A stretch of 64,000 nt of DNA, from NCBI GenBank assembly GCA_030704615.1, contig CM060732.1, forward strand, positions 31,785,053 to 31,849,052, read 5' to 3'. Below, piece after piece: positions 21,406 to 34,330 of the stretch (positions within the stretch are counted from its first letter, which is position 1; each line of letters starts with the position of its first letter). The position numbers and the translations under genes are program-made. The notes beneath the pieces were generated by a model. It was given only the letters and a program-made list of their open reading frames with translations. It had not been told where the DNA came from and ran no database searches. Source of the DNA: Takakia lepidozioides. Its lineage: Eukaryota > Streptophyta > Takakiopsida > Takakiales > Takakiaceae.

Positions 21406-24198
21406 TCAGCATTGCAGATGCTGGTAGACCTGACACTTGATCACTTTCTGGTGAACCTGGAACCCCGGCATGGTCATAAACTGCACTTTCGGCATCGTGC
21501 ATTTTTGACATTGAATTGTTGCATCAGGAGTGACAGTCTCCACGTAGAGAGGGTTGAGTTCCATACCTCTTCCCACCCTCAGGATTGTAGCCACAGGGTT
21601 GAAAGAGAATGCCAGGCGATGTAGCAACCATACACACTTAGCGGCATCTAGGAATGCTCCAGTGAACACTTGTCGCTCTGCTGCTTCCTTGAATACAATG
21701 TTCCAAGGGAATAGAAACCACATTCCTCGCATTTTCCTCTCACAGAAGGCCAAAAATTTCGGTTCAAAACTGACATGATGAGAATTGGCTGCATCAATGG
21801 CATCCACTAGTTTCATGCGTTGGAACTCCTCAAACCGTTTAGTGCATCGCCTGCTAGGATCAATGATCAGGGTCAGCCCTGTCTCATCAAAGCTGTCATT
21901 CTCAAAGCAATGGTACATGGCCTGCCGACAATCCACACACCTGTTAGAAAATATTCAGACTGTCGTTGTTGTGGATTTGGAACACTGGACAAACAGGAGT
22001 TCAAACGTCCATAAAAGTGGAAGCAGAAATGCAGTAATCCAAGCCAGGTATGTGGCAATAGCCTTCTTATCCCAGACTTCCAACAACCCAACCACTTTTT
22101 ACCCCAATGGTGGCACTGGGTTCCATTGTCAACAAATTATGTAAGTGTACAAGTAGTACTCCAGAATCTCAAGCCCGCAATAAACCCTGAGCGATCAAAC
22201 TTTGGGAGGTCAGATCTTCAAGAAATGTCTTCTAGATAGAGTGGAACTGTAATGTGCCAGTTTGTATCTACCTTGTTAATGTTGGACTCCAGTGCAAATG
22301 CACTATGCTCCTTTTTACCAAAGCTTGCATCAGGGTCAATTGCTGCAAGCGTCCTCCAGACTGAGTACCCAGAGATTTCCATCTGATTCATAAATACTTT
22401 GCAGAAGTAACGGACAGCAACCCGAGCCCGGATTAATGCCATCTCAAACAGAAGGATTCTTGCTGACATTCTTGTTTCCTGTGTCCCTGGACAGGGGCCG
22501 TCTGAAGTCTCCTCTGCATCCCCAGAGCCCTCCGAAAATATTTCCTGTGTTGCAATCTTTGGCTTTGCTGCTTCTGGTCTTGTGCATGTAGGCTGAGAGT
22601 CATCGGTACTTTCCAATAAACCATTGCTGGAAGAGGAGGAACCTGAGGTTTCAGAGGATGTCTCATTTTGCAAAAGGTCACCAGGAGTGCTAGTCTTTGA
22701 GTGTGGGTTGCCTGCACGGGTAGCAGGCTTCTTACAATCTGTCATCTGCACTTAAAAGCAATTGTCTCCATCAGAAATCCAGTATCAACTCACCAAAAAA
22801 CTGAAGACAAATTCAAGGGTTTTTAGAACTGCCATCCTCCATGTCTCCAACTCTTTGCATCTGCACATCTATGTGAATAGCATTTCCATCACTGTTCTTC
22901 AACCTCTCAGGTTCTAGCTTAAACAGTAAATAACTCCCAAAATGGAAGGATGAGTCCAAATTTCTATATCAGACTTGCTGTGGCGCTTCCCAAGGATCAT
23001 GAGGCCAATCACATCCTCATGTCCTGCAACTCCACAGTAAATCATCACTCAAAATATTAGAATGTCTACAGATTGAGAGAGTAAAGTGTCAAAGCTCACT
23101 CTGTCAAGAGGTAACCAGAAGTGAAGAGGACCAACCAACTCATTTTAAGCACTAGTGATTGGGTTCAGCCAAGCAGTAGTCTAGTATCTTCAAGGCATCA
23201 GGACGTCAATTTCAAAGATGCTGGCAAAATTGTAAGGGCGGACTGTATGGCCAGGCAAATTTGGTAAACTTAATCTGCAAATTTGGTGTAGTTGCCTATG
23301 TTGCCGGCCAAGGTCAGTTTGCTTCCTGTCAATTTCTGAACTTCTTGTGATTTGATTTGTTCATCTTCTAGGACTTGCACCAGACACTGGTAATATATGA
23401 AGAGTACCTAATAGCTTGACTGCATCCACATGCGACAGAGAGAGAGAGAGATTCCACTATCAACGAGGGTAGAAATAATTTACAACCTGTAATTGCTCAA
23501 GCCTCCATTCCAAAACTTCAATTGCGTCTTGCTTATCTGTGAGAGCCATTTGCTGTCGCTTATTGAGCTCGAGTAAGGTAATTGCTCTGTTTTTGGCCCA
23601 AGCCTTGGCTGAGATGCTCTCACCGGGAAACCAACATGCGAAAAAGTTTGAAAAGACTCCTGAAAAGGGGCCACGGGGCCGGCAGCGGTTGGCACTCTTG
23701 CAAACTTCACGAATTGCATCCTCGCTGTAAAATGAAAGTTGGGAAGCACTGACACCCGGACTGTCTGCAGAATTGGCAACGACGAAGCGCAAAACATTAT
23801 ACACAATGAAGGGGCGGAAGGGGGTTCATACTGTCCAAAGGAAGTGCGAAGAACTTATGCGACATGATCCCCTACGCAAAGAAAAACAAGCAAACACGGA
23901 AACTAGCTTAAATCGCTGCTCAAGAGGAGTTCATTTAACTCTGACGTAGTTTTGTAGACTTCGCTTGCCACGGCCTTGTGGTCGTAGGCAGATAAAGAAC
24001 GGGGCAGGAGCGCCTGGGCAGACAAGATGATGGACACAAACCTTTTGTAACGTTGGGTCTGATTTTTGGATCAGAGGTTCCATCGGCTGCGTGACCGACT
24101 GCGGCGGAACTTGTGCTGAGCATTGGTGAAAAGCAGTTGTCGCTCATGGGTACCCGTGGTTTTGAACTTGTTTCAGAGTCGCTAGGGGAGGATTTCAT
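21406..24198 (-). CDS. GIL1/IRKI-like protein (plant DUF641-family type)
   Basis: Relatives act in plant growth responses (GRAVITROPIC IN THE LIGHT 1) or bind receptor kinases; the biochemistry is unknown. Exons: 24042-24198, 23487-23764, 22272-22745, 21406-21921, all GT-AG with agreeing phase, giving 474 codons plus TGA. The C-terminal half is diagnostic: AKCVWLLHRLAFSFNP, GRGMELNPLYVETV and MPGFQVHQKVIKCQVYQ align by eye with the family's conserved end. MNQMEISGYSVW and AFALESNINK|AMYHCFENDSFDET match the middle block. The third exon carries a long Ser/Thr/Glu-rich stretch (residues about 146-225), and the N-terminal 145 residues do not show the usual DUF641 block. Start is the first in-frame ATG. 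A splice acceptor just before it at 24229 and a possible donor near 24486 suggest a 5' UTR exon. Confidence 0.8.
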
Positions 24199-24228
24199 GG
24201 CCAAATCCTGCAGATCGTCCAAAGATGC

Positions 24229-26479
24229 CTGCAAGAAGGAAAAGCTATACTTTAGATTACAACATACATACCATGAATAAAACGCCTCTCCCCCGTTACT
24301 GCGAAATTTCGAAATTGGGTTACATCTGCACATGTAGACTTATCTTGCAACAAGATAAGTCCTGATTAATCTCCCCTGTGCACACACACGCTTCTACATA
24401 GACCAGGGAGTTTCACGCATGGAAAACAGGCAAATTCCACTACAAGTGAGGGGAAGTGCGGTCGGCCACAGCTAGTTGTGCCTACCCTGCCGGCTTGCCA
24501 ACCTCAAAATTGAGACTGTCGAAGGGAGAGATAGCTAGAGCTTCCAGGTAGAACGTGGCACCCAGGCCATAAATCCACTGCTCTAGAGCTCCCTCTGACA
24601 CACTGAAGAGAAAGTTTCTCTGGTTTTGACAAAACGAGGCGAGGAAAGCTCGATGAACGCTTGGGAAGAAAGAGAATAAAAACCCGGGGGAGGAAGTTGG
24701 CACAGCGGGAGATGGATGGATACATAGACAAGGGTGCTCACTGACGTCAAGAAAGTTGGCAAGCACTTAGCTGCCTTCAAAGCAAGGTTCCCAGCAAACT
24801 AAGCACCCCACCATCCGGGAGTAGTATGCTGATATGTACACTGCAGTACGCTGAATTGTAAGAGGCAGACATGAATGTTACCTGGGGCAAATTGTCAAGG
24901 GTGGGGCCTTCCATTGCCAGGCCAAGCATCCACTCCCCACCACACCAACCAGCAAGGTTCCCTGCCATTCTATATTACTGATAACGAGATAAACACCAGG
25001 ATGGCCAACGTCATAGCCTTCTTGCTCACATTCACAATGCTTTAAAGGCACGAGTAAGCTGATATGCGATGGGGCCGAAGAGTGCACAGGTGGAAGAGCA
25101 GAGGCCGCCTTTCGCCTCCGTCAATTCTGCGATACCACAACGACATCATGGGACGCATCAGCGACCCAGCACCGCAAAGACCTCTTGTTCCAAATCCCTG
25201 TCGCAAACAAATCCTGCAGCTCAACGAAGATGCGCAAAATTGCCAACAGCACAAGTCAAAGATAGGTAACCCCGCAGCTGGAATGGAATCTACCACATCC
25301 AGAAGAACCTTCCCTACACCGCCACGCATTCCACCAAACAAATCCCTCCTCCTACACCCCCTCGCTGCAGCGACAGCCACCAAAATCTTCGGGAAATACA
25401 ATACAAATTGCAGCTCCTGATCCTCGCACCTCGGCCGTCGCTCAACCGCAGCTGCAACAGTAGTCTGCCGAGAGAGACAACAGTCTACAGAGCGCAGCAG
25501 CCAGCCAGCTCGCCAGCAGACTTACTTACTAACCGCACTCACTAGTCCGTTAACCGCACTCACTACGCTCACCCAATCATGAGTTGCAGGCGCCCCGTTT
25601 ACGTTAATAAGAGTCACTAATAAGATTCGGTGCCGGCAAAACCCGGGTTGAAGCTGCCCGCCGGCAAACGGCTTCCCGCCCACGCCCGTCTTTACTTAAC
25701 GCCTTCACTCCCCACCCCCCGTCTTTACTACTGTTTCGCCGTCTTTATGGAACCGATGAACGAGATTTTCTCGTTGGCCCCAGCGGGGTGGATGAAATGG
25801 ATGAATAACTGTTAGTTAAGAACCAGAGTTAATTGACTTGTACGCCGCAGTGGTGGAAGTCTTGGCATTTCAATATTCTAATTACTCGAAAATTAATTCC
25901 ACATTCAGAGCAGTTAGTAGCCTGTAACCAGTAACTGGTGTCAGTTATGAGTCGAGCACGTTGTGGTAACAGAGTGCTCTCAGTTAGTTTGCGCGGGAAG
26001 GTCTGGCATCCACCGACGGGCGGATTCTGTCGCCGTATCATCCTTTATCCATCCGTTGCCGGCTCAGCACCTGGCTCCGGACCTGGAGTGGACAAGCGGC
26101 GGAAGCGAGGGTTTTAGGTTATTGGAAATGTGAGATGTCGGTCTGTACGGGCAGCAGCTGTGCTGCCCGAGTGCGGACCTGGTCTGTTTCGGCGGGTGAT
26201 GATTAGCGCGCTTTATTTGGATGGCGGTCAGAGGCCGGGGAGGCATCATAACTGATAACTGAGGCCATAACTGAGGGACTAGTTAGGGTAGTTATGCGCA
26301 AGGCGGCATCAATGCCGTCCTAAATGTGCAGGCCTCCCACCGAAATGTTTCCTGGGCTGCTCGAAAGCCCAACTAGGCAACGTAGTCAGGGCAGCCATAA
26401 CTTTTTAGGGTTTCTGATACATAAACCCAATTCAACCGTTGTATGTGGACAAGATTTAGATTAGGGTTTATGTCTCTAG
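24229..26479. other. 5' flank of the GIL1-like gene and intergenic DNA
   Basis: A likely non-coding first exon of the GIL1-like gene lies around 24485-24780 (minus). The GC-richer patch at 25040-25440 is open on both strands for about 118 codons, but neither translation is recognisable. The rest has no supportable feature. Confidence 0.4.
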
Positions 26480-26600
26480 TAGCGGCCTAACTACCAGTGG
26501 GTAGATAGTGTACTGCGTGCCACCCAGGAAGATTAGGGTTCAAATCCTTCTATCGACAGTGTGCCGCATTGGTGAAGTAGATAAGACTCATGCCATTCCC
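26480..26600 (+). mobile_element. tRNA-type SINE head
   Basis: An A-box-like TACCAGTGGG (26492-26501) and a good B box GGTTCAAATCC (26537-26547) are 35 bp apart, the spacing of an internal RNA polymerase III promoter. The flanks do not fold as a proper tRNA (no paired acceptor stem), so a tRNA-derived SINE fits better than a tRNA gene. The 3' end is not defined; a tandem duplication begins at 26601. Confidence 0.5.
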
Positions 26601-26745
26601 CTTTCAGTAACTAGCACAAAGTTAGGGAAAATACAGTAAGTTTGGTAGTTTTTTTTTTTTTCCCCCGTTGAATCCCCTTTCAGTAACTAGCACAAAGTTA
26701 GGGGAAATACAGTAAGTTTGGTAGTTTGTTTTTCTTTTTTTAAAC
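26601..26745. repeat. 76-bp tandem duplication with poly-T
   Basis: CTTTCAGTAACTAGCACAAA begins at 26601 and again at 26677, each followed by AATACAGTAAGTTTGGTAGT and a T-run. The copies differ by one or two bases, so this is recent. A G-run follows at about 26769-26780. Confidence 0.85.
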
Positions 26746-26780
26746 AGAAAGGGGACGGGAAAAAAAAGGGGGGGGGGGGG

Positions 26781-29480
26781 CGTAATTCTTGTTTGTAGAG
26801 TAGTTGAGATCTCCCAAAGCGCAAGGCCTCCGTCAGGGGTCTTGATACTGTTGGATAATATCAGCCGGTTACAGGCCGGTAACAGCTGTTTAACTTTAAC
26901 TTTTTGTTCACATCCTCCAGTTCCGGGGTTTTGGAGCTTTCCCATTTCTGATATTCTGCCGGTTCACAACAAATACAAAATTTAACCTTATGCGGTTATG
27001 GACAAATGGAATTTATGTGAGGATGGCCTCCGGCGGTTCAATATCCGGCTATCAAAAAATATAAGTTCATTTTATAAAATAGAATAACCCAAACTCAAAA
27101 GTCTCACGTATTGAATACTAATAAAAAAATAGTTACAATTATTAGGGCAAGACATAGAAGAGTGCTCTAGGAGATTTAAGAAAAAAAAAAAATGAAGTTA
27201 GAGAACAGGGAGATCTATTGTAGACAATGAAGAAAATACAAGTCCGTTCAAATCTTAGAAAATGGGCATGCATAATAAAATATGAAGTTATAAATATGAG
27301 TTCCCCTTCAAATGAAGACCGGGACTGCTCATGACTATGACCCGCCTGGTTTATGTCTAGTGAACCGGATCTTATCCGGATTATAACCTCCGATTTTAAA
27401 TGCCGGATATATGGGTTCATAACCTGCTTCTTTTGGACCACTAGTTCCGGTTCAAATCAAATAAAAAAGATACACAAAACCAGCTGTTCTCAACAGGATC
27501 TGGTTATCCCATCCCTTCATATCCGGCAGTTCTTAATGGAGGCGGATATTTGATTTTTTGATCTCTGGCAGATCCACATATAGATCCAGGTTGGGCTCCA
27601 CGGGGTGGTTGAGGCTGAATAAAATATCCACAGTGACACATGAGTTTTGAATGGTTCAAGTTAATCATTTTATTGTATCCAATGGTCTTCCGTATCTTAA
27701 ATTTTATGGCTGAGACGTGACGCACAAATGGCTAGACACGTTGCTGGCTTTTGGTATTTGTGGATACTGCTTCTTCTGTGGGAGGTTTTCCATCCATCCT
27801 CGAGCGCGATGAGATCTAATTTCATCCATACTAAATTTTAAAACTCATGATGAACAATATGCATTTACGTCACCTTATTAACTTTCATCATCTTCCATGG
27901 TCATGGTTTCATCCATTTGTTTTTGGTGGGGACGGATAAGTCGTGAGTGTGAGCGTGAGCGGGCAGGCTCAGGTCAGGCTCGGGTCAGGCTCGGGTCAGT
28001 CTTGGGTCTGGGAATATTCCGAGATAGGACCTTAACATGTTATGGGTGTGAAAATGAGTCCTAAAGGACTACAACATTTTGGGACATTTGAACCTTGTTC
28101 TATTCAAGACTCCTTTAGGACCCCTTAAACTTGTCAAATCACAAAACAATTTATATGGGCAGGACAAGAACTTCAAGGGCTTTCCAATGATGTAATGTGT
28201 CTATGGTTTCATACTGAACTCAATATCCTAAATTTGGATCGATTGCGCCATATGTGCTGGAAAACAGTTTGTGACATCCTTTTTGGGTCCTATTAGTGTG
28301 CTTTGACCCATGTACCACACATTATTCCGAGAATATTTGATGGAGTATCCCAATAATACCACCAATAAATATCCATTAGAATATTTGAATATACCAGGAA
28401 TATTCCAAGAATATGCTAAACATATGCCTAGAATATATGAATATACCAAGAATAGTCGAATATGCTTAGAATACCTTTTCTGGCATTGATTGTTTGGGCT
28501 GTATGTTGAGTTTTCTATGGCATATCGATAGTTCTGTGCGGAAATATTGATGTTTCTTTTTTTTTTACGAATTCAGCATTTTTTGCATGAATGTTTTACT
28601 CACAAGTTAGGTTCGGGATATGTTTGGGGACAAAATTAGGTGGAATATTCTCAAAAATTGAGTATTATTCCTCTTCTGCTCACAACATTTTCTGCTCACT
28701 CTCACAAGAACACTGCCTCGTTTTTGGTCAGTTATTGTACAACCTGCAAAGAGTTGGGGAATGTACAATGGGAGTTCTGGCACCCATGCTTGGTCCACTT
28801 GGAAGGAAAACCCAACAAATGGGCCCCTTAATTACACGAAGAGGAATAAACAAGCGGCGAGTCATGTATGGCTCTTCTTGTGAATAGTGGAATATACTTT
28901 CATCTTGAAAATTCATCCATTTGTTTTGTTGTTCATTAACAGAGATGTTACTTGAGGGAGGTGTTACTTTGAGAAGGCACATCATGGAAATTGTTTAGAG
29001 CAAAGGAGGGGAGGTGACAGTGACCTTAAGATTTTTTGACACTGATGTGTAGTCCACCCTTTACAGAAAGAGAAGCCAATAAATCTTTTCAAGAGAAGAG
29101 CACCAAGGGACGGGAGCGCATAATACTACACACAACCGCATCCCTATAGGTACTTTTAATTAACCTTGTTGGTGCCTTAGGCATACAACCAAAAAACTAA
29201 CACTACTCAGAGTAGGTTAGTGCTTTGAAAGAGGTTATTTCTCATGTCACTATTACTAATGGGCCTGTTGATTTGTTAGGCTTCACCGTATTCTCGTTTA
29301 CTAAAGATGAAAAATTGCAGAACTACTAGCTTTTGGAAAAACAATAAGGAATAATATAAGAATACAGGCAATCTGACCGTACTTTTGTTGGATTCCCCCT
29401 GCCTCTGTTCCGGCCCCTGTCAAATTCTCCCCACCCCCTCTTATCTCCGACTCACTCTTAAATAGTTTAGAATGCGGACA
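26781..29480. other. intergenic DNA, small repeats only
   Basis: Contains an 11-bp tandem repeat AGGCTCGGGTC (27964-28006, about four units), an AT-rich stretch rich in GAATAT (28330-28470), and copies of TTTCATCCAT (27786, 27819, 27907, 28911). A 98-codon plus-strand frame (28591-28887) has no recognisable content. Confidence 0.4.
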
Positions 29481-29484
29481 TCAC

Positions 29485-29590
29485 TTGAGCATTGATGAGT
29501 GGTGATGGTAGCTATGCGGTCCAAGGTTTGATCCTTGGTGGACAGTTGTGTCACCAAGTCTATGTAGTGTGTTTCACCTCCACCTTAGTG
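29485..29590 (+). mobile_element. possible tRNA-type SINE head
   Basis: TTGATGAGTGGTGA resembles an A box, and GGTTTGATCC (about 29527) resembles a B box at usable spacing. The match is weaker than the other two SINE candidates in this window. A hairpin GAACTCCG/CGGAGTTC lies further on near 29710-29735. Confidence 0.3.
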
Positions 29591-32500
29591 CATGTTATGC
29601 TTAGTCAAATTTCAGGGCAGTAGGAGTGACACAAGTAGGAGTTACACCAATTGGAGTGTCACCCTCAAAAGGGGGTGGGGAATATTTGACATGCCGGAAA
29701 CGGGATGCTGAACTCCGTGCTGTCGGAGTTCGTCTGTATTAAGTCCTTAGATTATTCTTACTTAGTGTGGCCTGTGCCGTTGAGCACATACATTCATGAC
29801 AGTGTGTACCAAAAGAAAAATGAATGGCCACTATTCCATAAATCCGCAATTTGCTACAAATTTAAAAATTTCCCATGACAAAAAATGCTTGACATAAAAT
29901 ATCTCCTACATCGCAGGTCCAAAAATCATGAACCACCTGGATGCACCCCTACTCATCCAGGCCCAAACAAATAACTGCACAACAATGGTATATACATACA
30001 CATATATATTGGCAATAATTGCAAAATATCAAAGTTCAAAGACAAGGTGAGGAGCCAAAACACAAAATACCTAAAGCAAAAGGACAAGAAGAGACAACAA
30101 AAAAATTATTCAAGCTTTAAAACACACATGATAAAAGAGCTGATACCATAAGCATAATAGCTCATATCTTGTTATAATTTATGAATGGTTCTGATTTTCT
30201 CTAAGCTTTTTTGGGCGGAGGCTCTTAGGTAGTGTGGTCAAATCTTAAGTACTCTAAGATTATAAAGACGCCTTTGAAGACTCTAGGAACATACTAAGCA
30301 TATTATGGGAGATTAAGGCGCACGTGGAGATTTACCATATGGTCGCCGGGGTTGGGAAGGTGCCTTTGGCACCTACCGTCAGCCCTATTTGCAAGCCTAG
30401 CTTGTAGATCAAAACTTTAAAAAAGTGAAATGCATTAAATGAGCAATGCGGGGAATGAAACTATCTCACGTAGTGTGGTGCAATATTGGGTTGTGATTAA
30501 CCTTTAACACCTAAACGGTAGCGGGTCCGTTCACTTTTTCCCAGAAGAATGGGCCCCGCCCAGTAAAATACCACGTAAATTTTGGAAAAGCTTGAATCTG
30601 AAAATCCTGACTGGACAATATGGAGCCACCTACCCTGGCATGCCCTGGCCACACTTCGGGCCAATCAAATAAGTCTTGCCCACCATTGGAAGTGGGGCCC
30701 AGTTTTTTGGATTTTTTGGAGTTTGCAGTTGGTGAGGGCATGATGCAGGACCAAAATTGGCAAGAGTTGATCCCCACGTCCCTCTTGTTCCAACAAGCCC
30801 AAGATGACCAAATTGGAGCCCATTAGAGCTCCCAGCACTTGATCAAAGCAGAGGGAGTATGGAGTGCTCATTTGAAGACTATGCACATGTTATTGTTATG
30901 CAACTGAACTCTCCAGCTAGTTCTCTCTCTCTCTCTCCTTTTCACCCACACCTATACATGAAATGCATGGGTGTGATTTGAACCCACTATACTGCCCTTT
31001 GGCACTCATACATGCAGTACACAAGGGGGGAGTTAGTCTTCCCCCTTGTCTACACCCACGCTTTGATAGGGGACTACACTAATTTTGACTACCACTACAT
31101 GTTTAGTGCGGTTATCAAATGAAGAATTGTTGAACCCTACCCAACATGCACATTCTGAACTACTTTTTGATTCAACAACATATTGTTGCTCAGAACTATC
31201 TATACCTAAATGCAGCAAACTATAGACTTGCAAAAAAAGTGGTGGTCATTTTGTCATGTGCTTAAGTTTCCACCTGACAGACCACAGCAAAACAATTCAG
31301 GCATATTAGCCAGCAAACATCCAACTTAACAGCGAAGAGTACCCTAATGACCCATTCCCAAAACTCTACTTGTGTCATAGTATCTATCCAAGCGACTCTC
31401 TATATTGCCACCCCAACTCTGTCCAAATGACTCACTAATTACCTATGACCATCTATTAATAAAACCTCTTCAAAGCCAATAAAAGCATGAAGCCACTACA
31501 GTCCAGGCAAACCATAGTATTCAAAGACAAACACACCATTACAATTATAGACAAAGAGAAATAAAAAGAAGGTACCCCCTCCTTCACATTAACAGTTTCC
31601 TCATCTCTGCAAGAGCAAACAAAGCACAGCAATAGTTAGTAAATTGGAGCTCATATGGATCAGCCTCTACTATGATGCTTCACAAAACATGTCCCCAAAC
31701 AGAGGGGGACGGCTCGGCAACAACAACCTGCAGGAGAAGAAAAAGGCAACAACAACGTGCAAGACAATCACAAGGCCGATGGGAACCTGCCAGCAACGCG
31801 TGCAAGGCTACGTGTGAGAGAGAAGGAAACCGCGGGAAGAGAGTGAAACAGATGGAAGCCGGCCCAACCAGACCCCAAGCCACGAAAAACCCTATTCTCA
31901 GCCATCGATTCTCATCTGCCCAATCGCTCTTGCGTGCACGATCCCAACAATGACACGTTGTGCGCGCACAACAAAAAATGAAATTTGGGTAACATTTGCG
32001 CTTGTGACACCTGTTTAAGCCCAGACTCTAGCCCATTTCGGGCCTTGTGGGAGCCTTGTGGGCGTTTAGGGATTAAGGACGTGCCATTAGGCAAATTCAT
32101 CCCCAAAAAAGTAACCTCAGCTTGCTAGTTAGGTAAGGCTACACATCTATTCCATTACATCCAAAAAAAAAAAAATCTTACTACATTTATCTTATCTATC
32201 ATATACATCCACTTAACAAATTATGGACAAATTCACCATAGGACAAGAGATATTTTTATGTTTTAATGGGGAGTTTTTTGTTTTTGGATTTTGGAAATTA
32301 TGAACTTGGAGCTTTGATTAGGCTTTTGAGCCACTTGTTGATTTTCCTACTATCGTCTCCCATATAGAATGTGGCATGGTATCCTAGCCAACTATGTCTG
32401 TAATAAGTTCAAGTCAAACAACCTTTTTCCTAGTAGGGTCTTTTGTATGTGTTAATGGGGGGTAGGGTCAAGCTGACCTCCATAGCTTGGCAATTCAATT

Positions 32501-32676
32501 CAACGTATGCCAATGTCAGCCATAGATTCTTTGGTAATCAGATGTTTCACTCAATCCCTACGGTGGGGGGGGTGTGGATTGTACTACAATAGTGAGCTTG
32601 GTAAAAATGATTCTAGATCTAAGGGTGAAATTTATAAATGTGCAGGGCACTGAGTGGGCCCAATGTGTGACCAATT
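29591..32676. other. intergenic DNA without a supportable gene
   Basis: Short frames at 30511-30886 and 31672-31953 are compositionally biased or open on both strands and carry no domain. A CT microsatellite lies at about 30920-30936. Confidence 0.4.
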
Positions 32677-33021
32677 ATGCTTGGCCATGCAGACAGACAA
32701 CTTTACGTAGGCCCTCCTGCAAGCTCCAATTTCATGACCTATGTGTTATTTTCAAAAAATCTGCAAGTCAAAGAATTCACTAGAAGGTATTGCTTTCAAT
32801 GCAAGGACACCGGTCATGTTATCAGAAAAACTACTTCCTCGAAACCCGAAATAGGTCTTTTGTACCAATATATGCATCTACATATATGGCGACCAATGGG
32901 GAACACTCGTCCCGAGTGTAAGAGAATCCAGTGTTCATCCACTGAAATTCGGATAGATTCATCATTCTCCGTACTTTCATCCAGAGAGAGAGATGACTCT
33001 AGCCGAAGCCGGCGTAACTAA
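32677..33021 (+). pseudogene. possible retroelement zinc-knuckle trace
   Basis: A 114-codon frame includes YCFQCKDTGHVIRKT, which has C-x2-C-x4-H of a retroviral-type knuckle, but the final Cys is missing (Lys in its place). The rest is not recognisable, and the 3' part runs into the GC-rich hairpin repeat at 32983. A weak call. Confidence 0.25.
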
Positions 33022-33069
33022 GAGCCACTTCGCCTTGCGGCTATTGCCCCTTTTCAGGTGTGGGCTGTA
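32983..33069 (-). repeat. GA-tract plus GC-hairpin repeat, copy 1
   Basis: Plus-strand order: AGAGAGAGA tract, GACT, a first stem with GCCGAAGCCGGC, GTAACTAAGAGCCACTT, GCCTTGCGGC, then a CCCC...TTTTCAGG...GGGC stem. It shares this order with 42178-42277 and 43553-43640. On the minus strand the core would end in a CT tract, like a SINE tail. Confidence 0.75.
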
Positions 33070-33941
33070 CTTTCATCCATTGATATAATCCATATCTAGA
33101 AAATTCATCCATAATTATTTTTTATTTGGAAAAATTTGGTGATTTCATCCATGAAAAAACAGGGAATTTATGATAGAGTATTCCATTTTATTTCTAGAGG
33201 TCAAAATTTGACGATTATTTGCTATTAAAAAAAAAATCTTGGGTCTTTAAGTGCTAAGAAGATATATGGTTTTATATTGATTTTTATTTTTATTTTTTAA
33301 ATCTTTGTTTTAGAAGTAGATCATGAATCATGACCCATCCCTCTTGTTCCCCATTTTCGAGCTTCCAGCCTCCTGCTTCTCTATTTTGGGACTCTTTAGG
33401 AGTGGGAGAAGCATGTGAGACTACAACATTGGACATGGCGGGAGTGAGTATTTGACAACGGTCCCATAAGATGCATCTCCGGCTACCCGGACGGATTACC
33501 ATACTAGTATGGCCGATTTCCATATCCCGGACTTGGGCCAATATCACACCACATAAACATAAATGACACCTCTTTTCAATGTGTTATTTTTCGCCAATCG
33601 CCTGGCCAATGCAATATCTGGGAATATGGTCAAAAGTTCATTGCCCACAGCCGGCAACTGACTTGATTATACTCAGTTACATGCATGTTGTGTGAACCAT
33701 CACCCTTCTCCCCTTGTCTCAATCGCCCCCCCTCTTCGATACATATGCCTAGCCTCCATCTCGCCACCCATTGGGATCCACCATATGTCTGGTCACCACC
33801 TCATTGGGTCATAGCCCTGGACAAGAAGACAAACCTACTCCCCACTTGTTTGAATTAGACTTACTCACATAGTAAAATGCAACATTCCTTACTCTCCGTT
33901 CAAAAGGAAGGGTAAGGAGGAACGTCATTTTCATTCAACAT
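33070..33941. other. intergenic DNA
   Basis: Three copies of TTTCATCCAT or ATTCATCCAT (33071, 33103, 33143). An 85-codon minus-strand frame at 33290-33547 has no recognised content. Confidence 0.4.
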
Positions 33942-34330
33942 TTGCAGAAGTTCATTCAAGAGAAGTGCATGGCAAGGTTTTTTGCGATTGAAAGAGGTGG
34001 GATTCTATCTCATTTGCATTTTCAGATGGTTTTCAAGTTGTTAGCAACAAGTACATGCAAACAAACTGATCAAATCCTATTTTGGTTGGGACAAACGTCT
34101 GCCACCAGGGGATATAGTAACTCAGGCAAGCTCGCTTGCATACCTGGAAAGGTATGTTAGGTTACTGTTTGAAAGATTTTGGTCAGCCTTATTTTCAATT
34201 TTTTGTGAAAATGTCACTACGGAAGAAATGGAAGAGAGAAAGGAGTTGTATGCTTTATATGGTAGTGCCTTAATGTTGGATATAGCGGTGCATTTGTTGA
34301 CGTTGTTATCAACTAGCAAAAGTATACTCC
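33942..34330 (+). pseudogene. HUH (rolling-circle Rep-type) endonuclease remnant
   Basis: Three reading frames in sequence give pieces of a single-strand nicking enzyme. Frame one (33942 on) has FAIERGGILSHLHFQMV, where HLH is the metal-binding HUH motif. A second frame (about 34136-34195) has LHTWKGMLGYCLKD, where YCLKD fits the Tyr-x-x-Lys nicking motif. A third (about 34200 on) has CENVTTEEMEERKELYALYG. At least two frameshifts, one at a T-run near 34197-34204, make it inactive. No helicase domain follows. Such nucleases drive rolling-circle elements, including Helitrons and replitron-type transposons, as well as small circular DNA viruses. The spacing resembles the transposon type, but this rests on pattern memory. 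Confidence 0.6.

Noticed and set aside
21922-21936. GIL1-like exon beginning further upstream at CAG GTGTGTGG
   Set aside because: That acceptor leaves the wrong phase; the acceptor TCGGCAG directly before GCC ATG TAC keeps phase and gives the family spacing.
25042-25420. Overlapping 118-codon frames on both strands
   Set aside because: GC-rich upstream DNA; neither translation shows a domain or a plausible splice context.
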